DNA of 64,000 nucleotides from Methylotenera mobilis 13 (GCF_000384255.1 NZ_KB913035.1:905362-969361), one strand, 5' to 3'; positions 28,094 to 38,929 are shown, counted from the stretch's first letter. Notes: generated by a model from the sequence alone, not told the origin. Translations and numbers: made by a program.

Positions 28094-29074
28094 TTACGAC
28101 TCAATCATCGCATCAATAAATTCATTGGCATTAAATGGTCTCAGGTCATCAATGGCCTCTCCAATCCCAATGTAGCGAATTGGAATAGGTCTAGCTTGTG
28201 CGATTGCAGCAATCACACCGCCTTTTGCGGTGCCATCCAGTTTACTTAAAACCAAACCAGTCACGCCGAGCGCATCATCAAAGATTTTCACTTGAGACAC
28301 TGCATTTTGCCCAGTATTTGCATCAAGCACGAGTAACACTTCATGAGGTGCGCCAGGTAAGGCTTTGTCCATCACACGTTTAACTTTTGCAATTTCCTCC
28401 ATCAGGTGCATTTGCGTAGGCAGGCGACCTGCGGTGTCTGCCAACACGATATCAATGTTTTTTGCACGTGCGGAGTTGATGGCATCAAACATGACTGCGG
28501 CAGGGTCACCACTGGTTTGGGCAACCACATGTACATTATTGCGCTCCCCCCAAACCTGTAATTGTTCACGCGCGGCGGCTCTAAATGTATCGCCCGCGGC
28601 AATTAGCACACTTTTTCCCTCTGATTGAAACAGCTTAGCTAGCTTACCAATAGTTGTCGTTTTGCCCGCACCATTCACGCCAGCCAGCATGATGATAAAT
28701 GGTTGGTGATTGCTCGTTTCTAATGGTTTCTCTAGCGGTGAGAGTAGGTCTGATAATGATGCTTTAAGAGCAGCTTTAAGTTGCGCTGTGTCGTCTAGGC
28801 TTTGGCGTTTTACACGGCTTTTGATGTCATCAAGTAAATGTTGAGTCGCGTTAATGCCAACATCAGAAGTTAATAAGATTGTTTCAAGTTCATCATAAAC
28901 ATCAGCATCAATTTTCCCGCCACCAAAGAGACTGGCAAGCTGATTACCCAACTGACTTCTGGTTTTTGCTAAGCCTTGTTTTAAGCGCGTGGCCCAACTT
29001 TGGCTTGGCGTCGTATCAATAGGTTTGACTTCTGGCGTTGTGGTTGGCTTGTCTTTTTTTAAAAAATCGAACAT
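28094..29074 (-). CDS. ftsY: Signal recognition particle receptor FtsY
   Basis: A 326-residue SRP-GTPase that docks ribosome-SRP complexes at the membrane. The N domain (about 30-110) is followed by the G domain with G-V-N-G-A-G-K-T-T-T, D-T-F-R-A-A-A, D-T-A-G-R, and T-K-L-D-G-like S-K-L-D-G-T-A-K-G. The acidic A domain is very short (about 25 residues) compared with E. coli, as is common outside Enterobacteria. It heads the ftsYEX operon. The gap to the divergent M16 gene (29075-29358) has no gene that I can see. Confidence 0.95.
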   Translation of the reverse strand: MFDFLKKDKPTTTPEVKPIDTTPSQSWATRLKQGLAKTRSQLGNQLASLFGGGKIDADVYDELETILLTSDVGINATQHLLDDIKSRVKRQSLDDTAQLKAALKASLSDLLSPLEKPLETSNHQPFIIMLAGVNGAGKTTTIGKLAKLFQSEGKSVLIAAGDTFRAAAREQLQVWGERNNVHVVAQTSGDPAAVMFDAINSARAKNIDIVLADTAGRLPTQMHLMEEIAKVKRVMDKALPGAPHEVLLVLDANTGQNAVSQVKIFDDALGVTGLVLSKLDGTAKGGVIAAIAQARPIPIRYIGIGEAIDDLRPFNANEFIDAMIES

Positions 29075-29358
29075 AAATTTTTAACTGAGTTTAGTAACAC
29101 TATTTTAGCTTAATTTTGCTTCAGACAAACCAGTTCATTTCATGTATGTTGATGAATTATTATCACCTTTTAATCTTACACCGCTGCTGTTTACATCGCT
29201 GATTTAGAATAATGCCAGTGAATTATCGAGATACGCGCTAGGCTGAACTAACTCAATGGTATCCTTGTCACAAAAGCTTATTCTATGAGTCGTTTGAATT
29301 TATGTCAGACTTAGTGCTTGTTTAATCATACTGATAAAAATAACTGGAGATAAATCCT

Positions 29359-30720
29359 GTGCGTAAAACATGTTTTTTAATACTTTTGCTAGTCATGCCA
29401 ATCACTGTTTTTGCCAATCCATCTATTAAAGAGTTTAAGTTGGATAATGGCCTTAAGGTGATTGTGCAGGAAGATCACCGTGCACCAGTTGTGGTGTCGC
29501 AGGTTTGGTATCGAGCTGGCAGCTTAGATGAAGTAAACGGAAAAACCGGTGTCGCGCATGTGCTTGAGCATATGATGTTTAAGGGTACAAAAAAAGTACC
29601 CGCTGGCCAGTTCTCACGTTTAGTCGCTGCAGCAGGTGGTAAAGAGAATGCTTTTACCAGTACTGACTATACCTGTTACTTTCAACAACTTGAAAAATCA
29701 CACTTACCACTTTCATTCAAACTAGAAGCTGACCGCATGGTGAATTTGCAGTTGAGTGAAGAAGAGTTTGCCAAGGAAATTAAAGTCGTAATGGAAGAGC
29801 GTCGCTGGCGTACTGATGACAAACCACAGTCACAAGTGAATGAAGCGTTTCAAGGTGTTGTGTATCGCGCACATCCATACTCGCGCCCTGTTGTTGGATT
29901 CATGAATGACTTGGAAAATATGACAGTTGAAGATGCGCGTGAGTGGTATAACAATTGGTATGCACCTAATAACGCAACATTAGTGGTGGTGGGCGATGTG
30001 AAAGCGGATGAAGTGCATCAGCTAGCAAAGCAGTATTTTGGTAAATTGAAACCTAAAGTTTTGCCAGTGCGTAAACCGCAAGTAGAGCCTGTACAACTAG
30101 GCGAGCGACGCGTAGTGGTGAAAGCGCCAGCAAAGTTACCTTACTTGTTGATGGGTTATCATGTGCCGCCAGTCTCAACCCCTGAATCAGATTGGGAACC
30201 GTATGCGCTAGAGGTGCTTGCAGGGGTGTTAAGCGGTAATCCAGCAGCGCGTTTAAACCAAACATTAGTAAGAGACACACAGTTAGCCATTGATGCAAAT
30301 GCTGGTTATGATTTGTTATCGCGTGGTCGTCAAAGCTTATTTTCATTAGATGGCACGCCTAGCGAAGGCAAAACCGTGGTTGAGTTGGAACAGGCACTAT
30401 TGCAAGAAATCGAGAAGATCAAGAAAACAGGCGTTTCACAAGAAGAGTTAGATCGCGTTAAAGCAGGTGTAATTGCTGCTGACGTTTATCAGCGTGACTC
30501 TATGTTTTACCAAGGTATGCAGCTAGGTACAATAGAAACGATTGGTTTCTCATGGAGAATCATTGAAGACTATCCAAATAAGCTGCGTGCGGTGACTGCT
30601 GAGCAAGTGCAGGCTGTGGCAAAAAAATACCTACATCAAGACAATTTGACAATTGCGACTTTAGATCCTCAACCGATGGACCCTAATGCAAAACCACAAG
30701 GTAAGCCGCACGTACATTAA
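29359..30720 (+). CDS. Secreted zinc peptidase, M16 (pitrilysin) family, active subunit
   Basis: A 453-residue periplasmic peptidase with a signal sequence (about 1-19). The inverted zinc motif H-V-L-E-H (His67, Glu70, His71) and the downstream M-E-E-R region supply metal ligands and base. It starts with GTG, which is the first start in frame after CTGGAGA. The next gene, 37 bp on, encodes a paralogue without the zinc motif; in many bacteria such pairs form a heterodimer like mitochondrial processing peptidase. Substrate unknown. Confidence 0.88.
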   Translation: MRKTCFLILLLVMPITVFANPSIKEFKLDNGLKVIVQEDHRAPVVVSQVWYRAGSLDEVNGKTGVAHVLEHMMFKGTKKVPAGQFSRLVAAAGGKENAFTSTDYTCYFQQLEKSHLPLSFKLEADRMVNLQLSEEEFAKEIKVVMEERRWRTDDKPQSQVNEAFQGVVYRAHPYSRPVVGFMNDLENMTVEDAREWYNNWYAPNNATLVVVGDVKADEVHQLAKQYFGKLKPKVLPVRKPQVEPVQLGERRVVVKAPAKLPYLLMGYHVPPVSTPESDWEPYALEVLAGVLSGNPAARLNQTLVRDTQLAIDANAGYDLLSRGRQSLFSLDGTPSEGKTVVELEQALLQEIEKIKKTGVSQEELDRVKAGVIAADVYQRDSMFYQGMQLGTIETIGFSWRIIEDYPNKLRAVTAEQVQAVAKKYLHQDNLTIATLDPQPMDPNAKPQGKPHVH

Positions 30721-30757
30721 TTAAACATGACACTTTAATTTTTTAAGGTAAAAAATA

Positions 30758-32098
30758 ATGAGTTTGCAATTTATAAAAAGAATAGCCACATCCAGTCTTT
30801 TAGTGATCAGTTCGAGTGTTATGTTTGCCGTCACCAGTGCACATGCTGCGGTGAACATTCAGCAATGGCAAACTTCTACAGGTTCGGAAGTTTACTTTGT
30901 AGAAAATCATGATTTGCCTATTTTAGATATCAGTGTGAACTTCTCCGCTGGTAGTGCACGCGATACTGCAGAGAAGTCTGGTGTAGCGGGCATCACTCGC
31001 TACTTAATGACATTAGGTGCGGCAGGCATGACCGATGAAACAATCGCTAATAAATTTGCAGATGTTGGGGCAGTATTAAGCGGTAGCTTTGATGCTGATC
31101 GGGCTGCGTTATCGTTACGTACTTTAAGTAGTGAGCGCGAGCGTCTGCAGTCGCTCAATGTGTTTACACAAATTCTACAAAAGCCTGACTTTCCAGAGTC
31201 TGTACTAAGCCGTGAAAAAGCGCGCATTATCTCTGGCTTACAGGAGTCTGCGACACAGCCAGAGAGCATTTCCAATAAAGCGTTTATGTCTGCCTTGTAT
31301 GAAAATCATCCTTACAGTTTAGATGAAAGCGGTGAAATCGATACTGTAGCCAAGATTAAGCGCGACGACTTACAAGCGTTTTACCAGCAATATTATGGTG
31401 CTAAGGGTGCTGTGATTGCCATTATTGGAGACTTAACGCGAGAGCAAGCAACGCAGATTGCAGAAAGCGTTAGTGTTGGATTGCCGGCAACGCCTGCACC
31501 AGCACCGATTGCACAAGTCACAATTTCGGCCAAGTCAAAAGAGCAGCGTATTGCCCATCCTGCCTCTCAGTCACATATCTTGTTAGGACACACAGGCATT
31601 AAGCGTACTGATCCAGATTTGTTTCCGCTATATATTGGCAACTATATTTTAGGTGGTGGCGGTTTTGTTTCTAGATTAACAGAAGAGGTGCGTGAGAAGC
31701 GTGGTCTAGTTTACAGTGTGTATAGCTACTTTATGCCGATGGCTGAAGTAGGGCCGTTTCAGATTGGCTTGCAAACTAAAAAAGATCAGGCCGAAGCTGC
31801 ACTGACGTTGGTGCATGAAACATTGGAAAAGTTTATTAAAGATGGTGTTACCGAGGCAGAGCTAAAGGCAGCCAAGGCCAATATCATTGGAGGCTTCCCG
31901 ATGCGGATTGATAGTAATAAGAAAATTCTAGACTATTTAAATGTGATTGGTTTTTATAAGTTGCCGCTTAACTATTTAGACGAATACAACAAAAGAGTGG
32001 AGAAGGTGACCGTGGCACAAATTAAAGACGCTTTCAATCGCCGTCTGAAGCCTGAAAATTTTGTCACAGTGATTGTTGGTGACCCAAAAGCTCAGTAG
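30758..32098 (+). CDS. M16-family protein, catalytically inactive partner
   Basis: A 446-residue secreted protein (signal peptide to about residue 31, A-H-A). It shares the M16 two-domain fold and the C-terminal substrate-handling region (G-G-G-F-V-S-R-L-T-E-E-V-R-E-K-R-G-L-V-Y), but the segment that should hold H-x-x-E-H reads I-T-R-Y-L-M, so zinc cannot be bound. With the preceding active peptidase it probably makes a heterodimer in which this subunit helps hold the substrate. Confidence 0.87.
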   Translation: MSLQFIKRIATSSLLVISSSVMFAVTSAHAAVNIQQWQTSTGSEVYFVENHDLPILDISVNFSAGSARDTAEKSGVAGITRYLMTLGAAGMTDETIANKFADVGAVLSGSFDADRAALSLRTLSSERERLQSLNVFTQILQKPDFPESVLSREKARIISGLQESATQPESISNKAFMSALYENHPYSLDESGEIDTVAKIKRDDLQAFYQQYYGAKGAVIAIIGDLTREQATQIAESVSVGLPATPAPAPIAQVTISAKSKEQRIAHPASQSHILLGHTGIKRTDPDLFPLYIGNYILGGGGFVSRLTEEVREKRGLVYSVYSYFMPMAEVGPFQIGLQTKKDQAEAALTLVHETLEKFIKDGVTEAELKAAKANIIGGFPMRIDSNKKILDYLNVIGFYKLPLNYLDEYNKRVEKVTVAQIKDAFNRRLKPENFVTVIVGDPKAQ

Positions 32099-32253
32099 TT
32101 TTCAATTGAGTCTGGCTAGCTTAGGTATATGCAGTAGTTAAGATTCGATTCGCTAAATTTGAAGTAATTTCTGTTAACAATGACTTCAAATGAGTGCCGA
32201 TTGAAATTGGTAGTAAAATGCGATTTTATTGCAATCCGTAGCACCGCATTAAT

Positions 32254-33556
<1,303 letters not shown>

Positions 33557-33572
33557 ATACTAAGGACAGCAA

Positions 33573-33962
33573 ATGCGCATGCTACATACTATGCTTCGTG
33601 TTGGTAACATGGAGCGCTCAATCAAGTTTTATACTGAAGTGTTAGGCATGAAGCTGTTACGCCAACATGATTTTCCTGATGGTAAATTTTCACTAGCGTT
33701 TGTTGGTTATGGCGCGGAAAGTGACCATACTGTATTAGAGCTTACCTATAATTATGGTGTTGAAAGTTACGATATGGGTAAAGCCTATGGACATATTGCG
33801 ATAGAAGTGGATGACGCATACCAAGCCTGTGATGCAGTTCGCAATGCTGGCGGTAAAGTCGTGCGTGAAGCTGGCCCAATGATGCATGGCACCACGGTGA
33901 TTGCCTTTATTGAAGATCCAGACGGTTATAAAGTCGAATTTATTCAGGCGGGTACCTACTGA
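33573..33962 (+). CDS. gloA: Lactoylglutathione lyase (glyoxalase I)
   Basis: A 129-residue metal enzyme that turns the methylglyoxal-glutathione hemithioacetal into S-lactoylglutathione. M-L-H-T-M-L-R-V with ligand His, the [11 protein letters not shown] motif, and G-H-I-A-I-E-V near the second His are present, and the [11 protein letters not shown]-terminal motif holds the catalytic Glu. The length is that of the short bacterial Ni-type enzyme. It is the last gene of the rsmD-coaD-ferredoxin run; the 167 bp that follow show no feature. Confidence 0.93.
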   Translation: MRMLHTMLRVGNMERSIKFYTEVLGMKLLRQHDFPDGKFSLAFVGYGAESDHTVLELTYNYGVESYDMGKAYGHIAIEVDDAYQACDAVRNAGGKVVREAGPMMHGTTVIAFIEDPDGYKVEFIQAGTY

Positions 33963-34129
33963 GGTAAACCTTGCCCTGTGAAGAATTACGTTGATGCGTA
34001 GTGCTCAGAATGCTCATGAAATCTGCGTAGATCCGCTTCTTGTGCTCCTTGCGGTTAGTCGTTCATTCACAATCAGCAGTATTGGCCAGTTAAGTTTGTT
34101 CTGATAAACCAGTTTGAAAGGACATAAGA

Positions 34130-34393
34130 TTGACGCAAGGTGTTTGGTGTTTATACCTGCTGGAATGTAAGAACGGTGCTTACTACGCAGGGATTACCAA
34201 TGATTTGGCATCAAGATATTCTACTCATCTGGCAGGTAAGGGCGCACGTTATACTCGCGCCAATCCGCCTACCAAAATACTAGCCTCCAAGCCATACCCA
34301 GACCGCTCTACTGCAAGTATTGCCGAAGCAGAATTAAAACGATTACCCAGACATAAAAAACTCAATTTCTTTGCGGGTATGAATGATGGATAA
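34130..34393 (+). CDS. GIY-YIG domain protein (UPF0213/YhbQ-like)
   Basis: An 87-residue single GIY-YIG nuclease domain: [18 protein letters not shown], then catalytic-region Arg in [17 protein letters not shown], and a C-terminal [12 protein letters not shown]. The start is TTG with AAAGGA seven bases upstream; no ATG lies in the conserved N-terminus. Small proteins of this group may act on DNA repair intermediates, but no substrate is certain. It overlaps the next gene by 11 bp. Confidence 0.85.
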   Translation: MTQGVWCLYLLECKNGAYYAGITNDLASRYSTHLAGKGARYTRANPPTKILASKPYPDRSTASIAEAELKRLPRHKKLNFFAGMNDG

Positions 34394-34628
34394 AGTTGCT
34401 TTACTAAAAGCTGTTCAGGCTGCACAAGCAGGAAGCTGGAGTGATTCACATCAAATTGCACAAGACTACAGTGATGCTACTGCCAACTGGTTGCATGCGG
34501 TGCTGCATAAAATTGAAGGCGATGAATGGAATAGTAAGTACTGGTATGCGCGTAGTGCTGGGCGGAGTTATGAAGACTTCGTGGATGTTTCTTCAGAGCT
34601 CTCAGCTATCTATCAAAGTTTATTGTAA
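34383..34628 (+). CDS. Small conserved-looking protein, function unknown
   Basis: An 81-residue soluble protein, acidic and aromatic-rich ([23 protein letters not shown]). The pattern E-G-D-x-x-N-x-x-Y-W-Y resembles a conserved family of short bacterial proteins of unknown function. It overlaps the GIY-YIG gene by 11 bp and so is probably translated with it. No signal or membrane segment. Confidence 0.7.
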   Translation: MMDKVALLKAVQAAQAGSWSDSHQIAQDYSDATANWLHAVLHKIEGDEWNSKYWYARSAGRSYEDFVDVSSELSAIYQSLL

Positions 34629-34666
34629 AAATAGGCTAGTCAAATAGGTTCATAATTGTCGAGTAG

Positions 34667-35163
34667 TTAAATGAAATGATCCTGCGGGTTCATATAGAAC
34701 ATGCGTTTCCAGCCCTGCAATTCGGTCGTGATGTTTGTGGGGTGTGGGATTAACGACACGACACTGTAGTGCAAATGAGGTGGTTTGCCAGCAGCATTGC
34801 CAGTGTCGCCTACTTTACCTCCTCTCCTTGTGATGCCCAGCTTAAAGTTGCTGTATCTATATCTTGAAGGTGGGCGTAATAATGAAGCTGCCATTGCGGA
34901 CTGAGTACCGCCACCACCTTTCCGCCCATGTCGATATTGCCAGTAAATACGACTAATCCTCCAATACTTGAAAGCACAGGTTTACCGCGCTTTGCAAAGA
35001 TATCAATACCTTTATGAACACCAGACTTACCCCAAGGGGAATACCAAAAGCTATGGTGATTCCAATCTTGAGGTGTGGCATCCTTTACAGGGATAATGCC
35101 TTTTGGTTTTATATTACAGCCGACAATGATGGCAATAAAAAATAAGATAGATAGTTTTTTCAT
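34667..35163 (-). pseudogene. M23-family lipoprotein peptidase, frameshifted
   Basis: The 5' part (35163 to 34810) encodes a lipoprotein signal with lipobox I-V-G-C at about residue 16, then the start of a LytM/M23 domain (H-K-G-I-D-I-F zinc ligands, then H-Y-Y-A-H). The frame stops after G-E-E-V-K at 34810. The remainder, V-G-D-T-G-N-A-A-G-K-P-P-H-L-H-Y, with the essential H-x-H, lies in another frame (about 34829 to 34667) without its own start. Joining the two gives a full domain of about 165 residues. The shift falls in the purine run GGAGAGGAGG near 34823-34832. It may be a recent mutation or a sequencing error; such enzymes cut peptidoglycan peptides. Confidence 0.8.
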
Positions 35164-35256
35164 ATAGTTAACGCCTAAATGAGGTGAGTAAGAAATATCA
35201 TGTGAGTGATGACGATTGTTTGATGGAAACGTTTCATATTCACTTAAGTCTGAGTA

Positions 35257-35291
35257 GTCCAGTCCTTTGTATAATTAACGAAGGACTGGAC
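35257..35291. repeat. Inverted repeat downstream of creD
   Basis: A perfect 11-bp stem (GTCCAGTCCTT / AAGGACTGGAC) with a 13-base loop lies 7 bp past the creD stop. No T run follows on the minus strand, so it is not a classic terminator for creD, but it may stabilise the 3' end. Confidence 0.6.
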
Positions 35292-35297
35292 GTTTAT

Positions 35298-36686
35298 TTA
35301 ATTGCTATCTGGGCTACCAATTTGGTACCAATCGACTTTTCTTGTCACCACCATAGTGAGTGCTAGTAAGCCAAAGACTAAAAGTGTACCCATGAGCAGT
35401 GCGTTATCCTCTGAGGCTAATATGCCGTATAAGGCACCATATAAAGTAATAAGCATAGTGCTAAACACAAAGCCATGCATTTTGCTTTTTAGTACGTGGC
35501 TTAAGTAGTAGCCCAGTAAAATTACACATGATGTGCTTGCAGCAAGGTAAGACCAAGCAAAGCCAATATGTTCTGAAAATGAAACCAATAACAAATAAAA
35601 TAGCGCCATACTTAGGCCAACCAATGTATATTGGGCTGGGTGAATGCGTAGTCGTTTTAGGATTTCAAAAATAAAGAACCCAGCAAAAGTTAAGCCAATG
35701 AATAGCAAACCATATTTAGTTGCACGGTCGGCTTGGCTGTAAACGTTAATTGGCTCAACAAAACTAACTGAGAGTGATTCAAGGTGGTTGCCAGCATCTA
35801 CCATTGATTTATTTGCGTCAGCATCCCAGCGTTTAGTTAATGTATTGTTAAGCGTCGCTTGATTACTGCTTGAAAGTGATGATATCTCCCAATGTGCTTC
35901 AAACCCAGCAGGTGTAATCTTTTGCGTGGCAGCATTGGGTAAAAAGCTACCACTGAAATGTGGATGCCTCCAGCTTGATTGCAGCGATATCTTGTTGTTT
36001 TCTGCAATAGGAGAAAAGTTAAAGTTTTCCATGCCTCGTAAGTTAAGATTAAATTCAAATGGAATGTTCTGAGCCACCTCTGTGGTAATGATGCCAATCG
36101 TTGCGTGAATACCGTTTCCTAAAGACTCAATACTGCTACCTTGTTCAAATTTTAAAGCTTGTTTGTTCCATGTGAAATTTGGCTGACCTGTAATCCCACG
36201 TGTATCACTAATGCCTAATGCGATGTATGCAGGCTGAAAGGTAATCCTTCCATATTCGTGTGCAGGATTTATATTGAGATTGGCAGGGAGGTTGAAGTTG
36301 CCTTTTACCTTACCGCCCAGCTGATACATTAAGGCTTTGTAGATGCCTAACTTTTTATATTCATTAGAAAAACCACCTGTAAGCTCAAGGTTTTCTGGTA
36401 GGACGTAGGCAATAGAAGACGCTCGCTTACTGATAGGTTTTAATACTTTAATACCAGCGGCATTAAATTCCTCGTTGTACTCTATGTATTCCTCTGTGTA
36501 TGGCACGGCGAGTACAGGCCCAATAATGGTTTGTGTGCCAGCGGAGCTTTGCGCAATGTTCTGTTTTACACTTTCTTGCCTACTTTGACGTTCAATAATG
36601 AGCGAGTTAACGTAACTTACCGCCCACGACATAAGAACAGTCAGTAAGAAAATGCCTAATACTTTTAAAAAAAATGGTTTATTCAT
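35298..36686 (-). CDS. creD: Inner-membrane protein CreD
   Basis: A 462-residue membrane protein. An N-terminal span (about 8-28) precedes a large periplasmic region (about 30-310) with Q-T-I-I-G-P-V-L-A-V-P-Y and S-S-I-A-Y-V-L-P-E, and five or six spans fill the C-terminal 150 residues, as in E. coli CreD. The molecular function is unknown; in E. coli, Aeromonas and Pseudomonas it is the main CreBC-induced gene and affects envelope stress and colicin or beta-lactam responses. A cre-tag 68 bp upstream supports CreB control here. Confidence 0.9.
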   Translation of the reverse strand: MNKPFFLKVLGIFLLTVLMSWAVSYVNSLIIERQSRQESVKQNIAQSSAGTQTIIGPVLAVPYTEEYIEYNEEFNAAGIKVLKPISKRASSIAYVLPENLELTGGFSNEYKKLGIYKALMYQLGGKVKGNFNLPANLNINPAHEYGRITFQPAYIALGISDTRGITGQPNFTWNKQALKFEQGSSIESLGNGIHATIGIITTEVAQNIPFEFNLNLRGMENFNFSPIAENNKISLQSSWRHPHFSGSFLPNAATQKITPAGFEAHWEISSLSSSNQATLNNTLTKRWDADANKSMVDAGNHLESLSVSFVEPINVYSQADRATKYGLLFIGLTFAGFFIFEILKRLRIHPAQYTLVGLSMALFYLLLVSFSEHIGFAWSYLAASTSCVILLGYYLSHVLKSKMHGFVFSTMLITLYGALYGILASEDNALLMGTLLVFGLLALTMVVTRKVDWYQIGSPDSN

Positions 36687-36753
36687 GATGTGCTCCTGAT
36701 GTTTTCTGGAGCCTCAAGAATAGAGCGCTAACGTGAAGTGTTAATGCGCTTGT

Positions 36754-36769
36754 GTGAAGTGAATGTGAA
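36754..36769 (-). promoter_or_regulatory. cre-tag (CreB-binding direct repeat) before creD
   Basis: The minus strand reads TTCACATTCACTTCAC, an exact fit to the established CreB site TTCACNNNNNNTTCAC. A third TTCAC lies at 36733-36737. The element is in the 93-bp gap between creC and creD, so creD can be induced separately from creBC. Confidence 0.88.
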
Positions 36770-36779
36770 GTGGCTTAAG

Positions 36780-38249
36780 TTAGAGCGTAATTGTTGCTTT
36801 AACGCCACCCTCTTGGGCGTTACCAACAGTTAATGTGCCGCCATGCAGTAGTATGACTTCTTTGACAAAATTCAAACCCAAGCCAGTGCTTTTCTGACCC
36901 ACGTTGGCGGAATATTCAGGGCGTGGTAGCGAGTAAAACTTATCAAATATTTTATCAACTGCAAATTCAGGTATGCCTGATCCTTGGTCTTTAATGCTAA
37001 ACACTAGATGACTTAATGCTGGGGGACTTGGTTCTCGGTTTAATTGAATGCTGATCGTACTTTTGTTTGGGCTAAAATCCAGCGCATTTTCAAGCAAATT
37101 ATTGATTGCCTGGCCTAATAAAAAGCGGTCACCCTCAAACACACCATCATCACTTGCAAGTAATTCAAACTGAATATCACGCTTGGATGCTTTGTCTTTG
37201 AGTAGCTGTATTTGGTCTGTGATGAGGTCTTTAATGTGTAAGGCAGTGCGATGCACGAGCTGTTGCTGATGCTCAAGCGCAGCTAAACCTAAGATGTTTT
37301 GTATCATCTTTTGCAGGCGTTGCGATTGTGTTTGAATGTTGCCTAGAAAGCGTTGTTGGTCAGCCGCTGGCATATCAGGAGACATTAATTCACTTGCCGC
37401 CTGAATCGCGGTAATTGGGCTTTTAAGCTCGTGCGTGATTTGATGAATAGCATCTTGCACATGCTGTTTGCCATCTAGCTCATGGCGCATAGATTGCATC
37501 GCGTTCGCTAACTCGGCAAGTTCATCATTGCTAGAGCTAGGGTTGCTTGCTTTTTTTCCTTGAGCCACTGCAATTGCGTAGTCTCGTAGCCGATGAATAG
37601 CGCTAGTAAAGCGCCATGTGAACAGCATGCCGATAGCGAGTGATAGCACAAACAGCAATAGGCCCCAGCGCATAATTTTTAGTTGCGCACGTTCAATAAA
37701 CGGCAATAAAGTACGGTTAGGTTTAGCAACAGTGAGCGAGCCGATGATTTTTTTGCCATCTTTAATGGGCGCCGCAATGTACATGATGCTATCTCCATGT
37801 TCATCGCCAGCAATCACAGGGCTGGAGCGTACGCCATATTTTCCGCGTAACGTGAGATACACATCATTCCAGCGTGAGTAGTCATGCCCTAATGCAATAT
37901 TAGCAGAATCATAAATCACAATACCTTGTGTGTTTGTAATGTAGATACGGTAATCCGTAGAGTTTTTGTGTACGCCCCAAATGTTGGCAGTATTCGGGTT
38001 ATTTAGATATGCTTTGATCGCTTGAGAAAAATTGCCAGATTGTATTTTCCCAGTTTTAACTTCATTACTTGCAAGTGAGGCCAATACGTTAGCTGTATCT
38101 ACCAAGGTGTTTTCCATGGCTTGTCGCACCCCTGGTTTAACCTCATCAACAAAAATGGTTAGCACAAACCAAGCAGCCAAACCCACTAGTAAAAAATAGC
38201 CTAGAAATATTTTCAGGCTGATGGTCATTTTAAAAGGTAATCGCATCAT
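36780..38249 (-). CDS. creC: Sensor histidine kinase CreC
   Basis: A 489-residue inner-membrane kinase: span 1 (about 11-31), a periplasmic Cache-like sensor (about 35-190), span 2 (about 193-213), HAMP (about 214-262), HisKA with His273 in I-T-H-E-L-K-S-P-I-T, and an ATPase domain with N-L-L-E-N-A-L-D-F, D-Q-G-S-G-I and T-G-L-G-L-N-F-V. The membrane start F-L-G-Y-F-L-L-V-G-L-A-A-W-F-V is a CreC hallmark. It abuts creB by one base. Confidence 0.9.
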   Translation of the reverse strand: MMRLPFKMTISLKIFLGYFLLVGLAAWFVLTIFVDEVKPGVRQAMENTLVDTANVLASLASNEVKTGKIQSGNFSQAIKAYLNNPNTANIWGVHKNSTDYRIYITNTQGIVIYDSANIALGHDYSRWNDVYLTLRGKYGVRSSPVIAGDEHGDSIMYIAAPIKDGKKIIGSLTVAKPNRTLLPFIERAQLKIMRWGLLLFVLSLAIGMLFTWRFTSAIHRLRDYAIAVAQGKKASNPSSSNDELAELANAMQSMRHELDGKQHVQDAIHQITHELKSPITAIQAASELMSPDMPAADQQRFLGNIQTQSQRLQKMIQNILGLAALEHQQQLVHRTALHIKDLITDQIQLLKDKASKRDIQFELLASDDGVFEGDRFLLGQAINNLLENALDFSPNKSTISIQLNREPSPPALSHLVFSIKDQGSGIPEFAVDKIFDKFYSLPRPEYSANVGQKSTGLGLNFVKEVILLHGGTLTVGNAQEGGVKATITL

Positions 38250-38929
38250 TAGTTAAGCAAGCTATAACCCATGCCCCTGTGCGTGACAATCACGTCAGAC
38301 TCAGCACTCACTTCGCGTAACTTAGCACGCAAGGTTTTAATATGGGCATCTACCGTACGCTCTAACGTATTCTCTGCATTTACCCACACAATATCCATCA
38401 ACTGATTGCGAGAAAACACGCGCTGTGGCTGGTTAATCAGTGTTTTTAGTAATAAAAATTCATAACGAGTCAGATCCAAAAATCTGTCGTGATATTGAAT
38501 GCGGTTAGCTAACGCATCTACTACAAAGTGTGAGGTGTTTTTTGCTGGTTTAGCCATCTCAGCATGGTGCTCAGTCCGCCGTAAAATTGTTTTTACGCGG
38601 GTGACTACCTCACGCGGGCTGAACGGCTTAGTCACATAATCATCTGCACCAATCTCCAAGCCAACAATTCGGTCAATCTCGTGATTACGTGCTGTGAGAA
38701 ATAGCAGTGGGATTTGTGTAGTTTCACGGATTTTTTTGCAAACATCAAAGCCAGACATATCGGGTAAACCAACATCTAGCAACACAAAGTCATAGCTGTG
38801 ACGATTAAGCTCAATAAGCGCATCACCGCCAAGCGATTTATGTGTGGCTTGCATGCCGATTTCTTTAAATGCGTAAATCAGCGTTTCCGCTATAGCAGGC
38901 TCGTCTTCTATGATTAGCACGTGTGACAT
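38249..38929 (-). CDS. creB: Response regulator CreB
   Basis: A 226-residue OmpR-family regulator: receiver with E8-D9-E10, phosphoacceptor Asp52 in L-L-D-V-G-L-P-D and T-K-P-F, followed by a winged helix (about 130-225) with L-T-R-Y-E-F-L-L-L-K-T-L and D-A-H-I-K-T-L-R-A-K-L. CreB is first in the creB-creC-creD run and the TTCAC repeat before creD matches its known target. creA, which starts the E. coli operon, is not present. The 163 bp to the divergent antiporter show no clear operator. Confidence 0.9.
   Translation of the reverse strand: MSHVLIIEDEPAIAETLIYAFKEIGMQATHKSLGGDALIELNRHSYDFVLLDVGLPDMSGFDVCKKIRETTQIPLLFLTARNHEIDRIVGLEIGADDYVTKPFSPREVVTRVKTILRRTEHHAEMAKPAKNTSHFVVDALANRIQYHDRFLDLTRYEFLLLKTLINQPQRVFSRNQLMDIVWVNAENTLERTVDAHIKTLRAKLREVSAESDVIVTHRGMGYSLLN

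Noticed and set aside
30053-30346. 97-residue minus-strand ORF inside the M16 peptidase gene
   Set aside because: It is fully antisense to a well-supported coding sequence and has no family features.
34800-34835. Programmed frameshift in the M23 gene
   Set aside because: The Shine-Dalgarno-like AGGAGG is too close to the AAG-TAG site for known -1 signals, where about 10 bases are usual; a plain mutation or sequence error is simpler, so I list it as a pseudogene.
35257-35291. Inverted repeat as terminator of creD
   Set aside because: No T run follows the stem on the minus strand.
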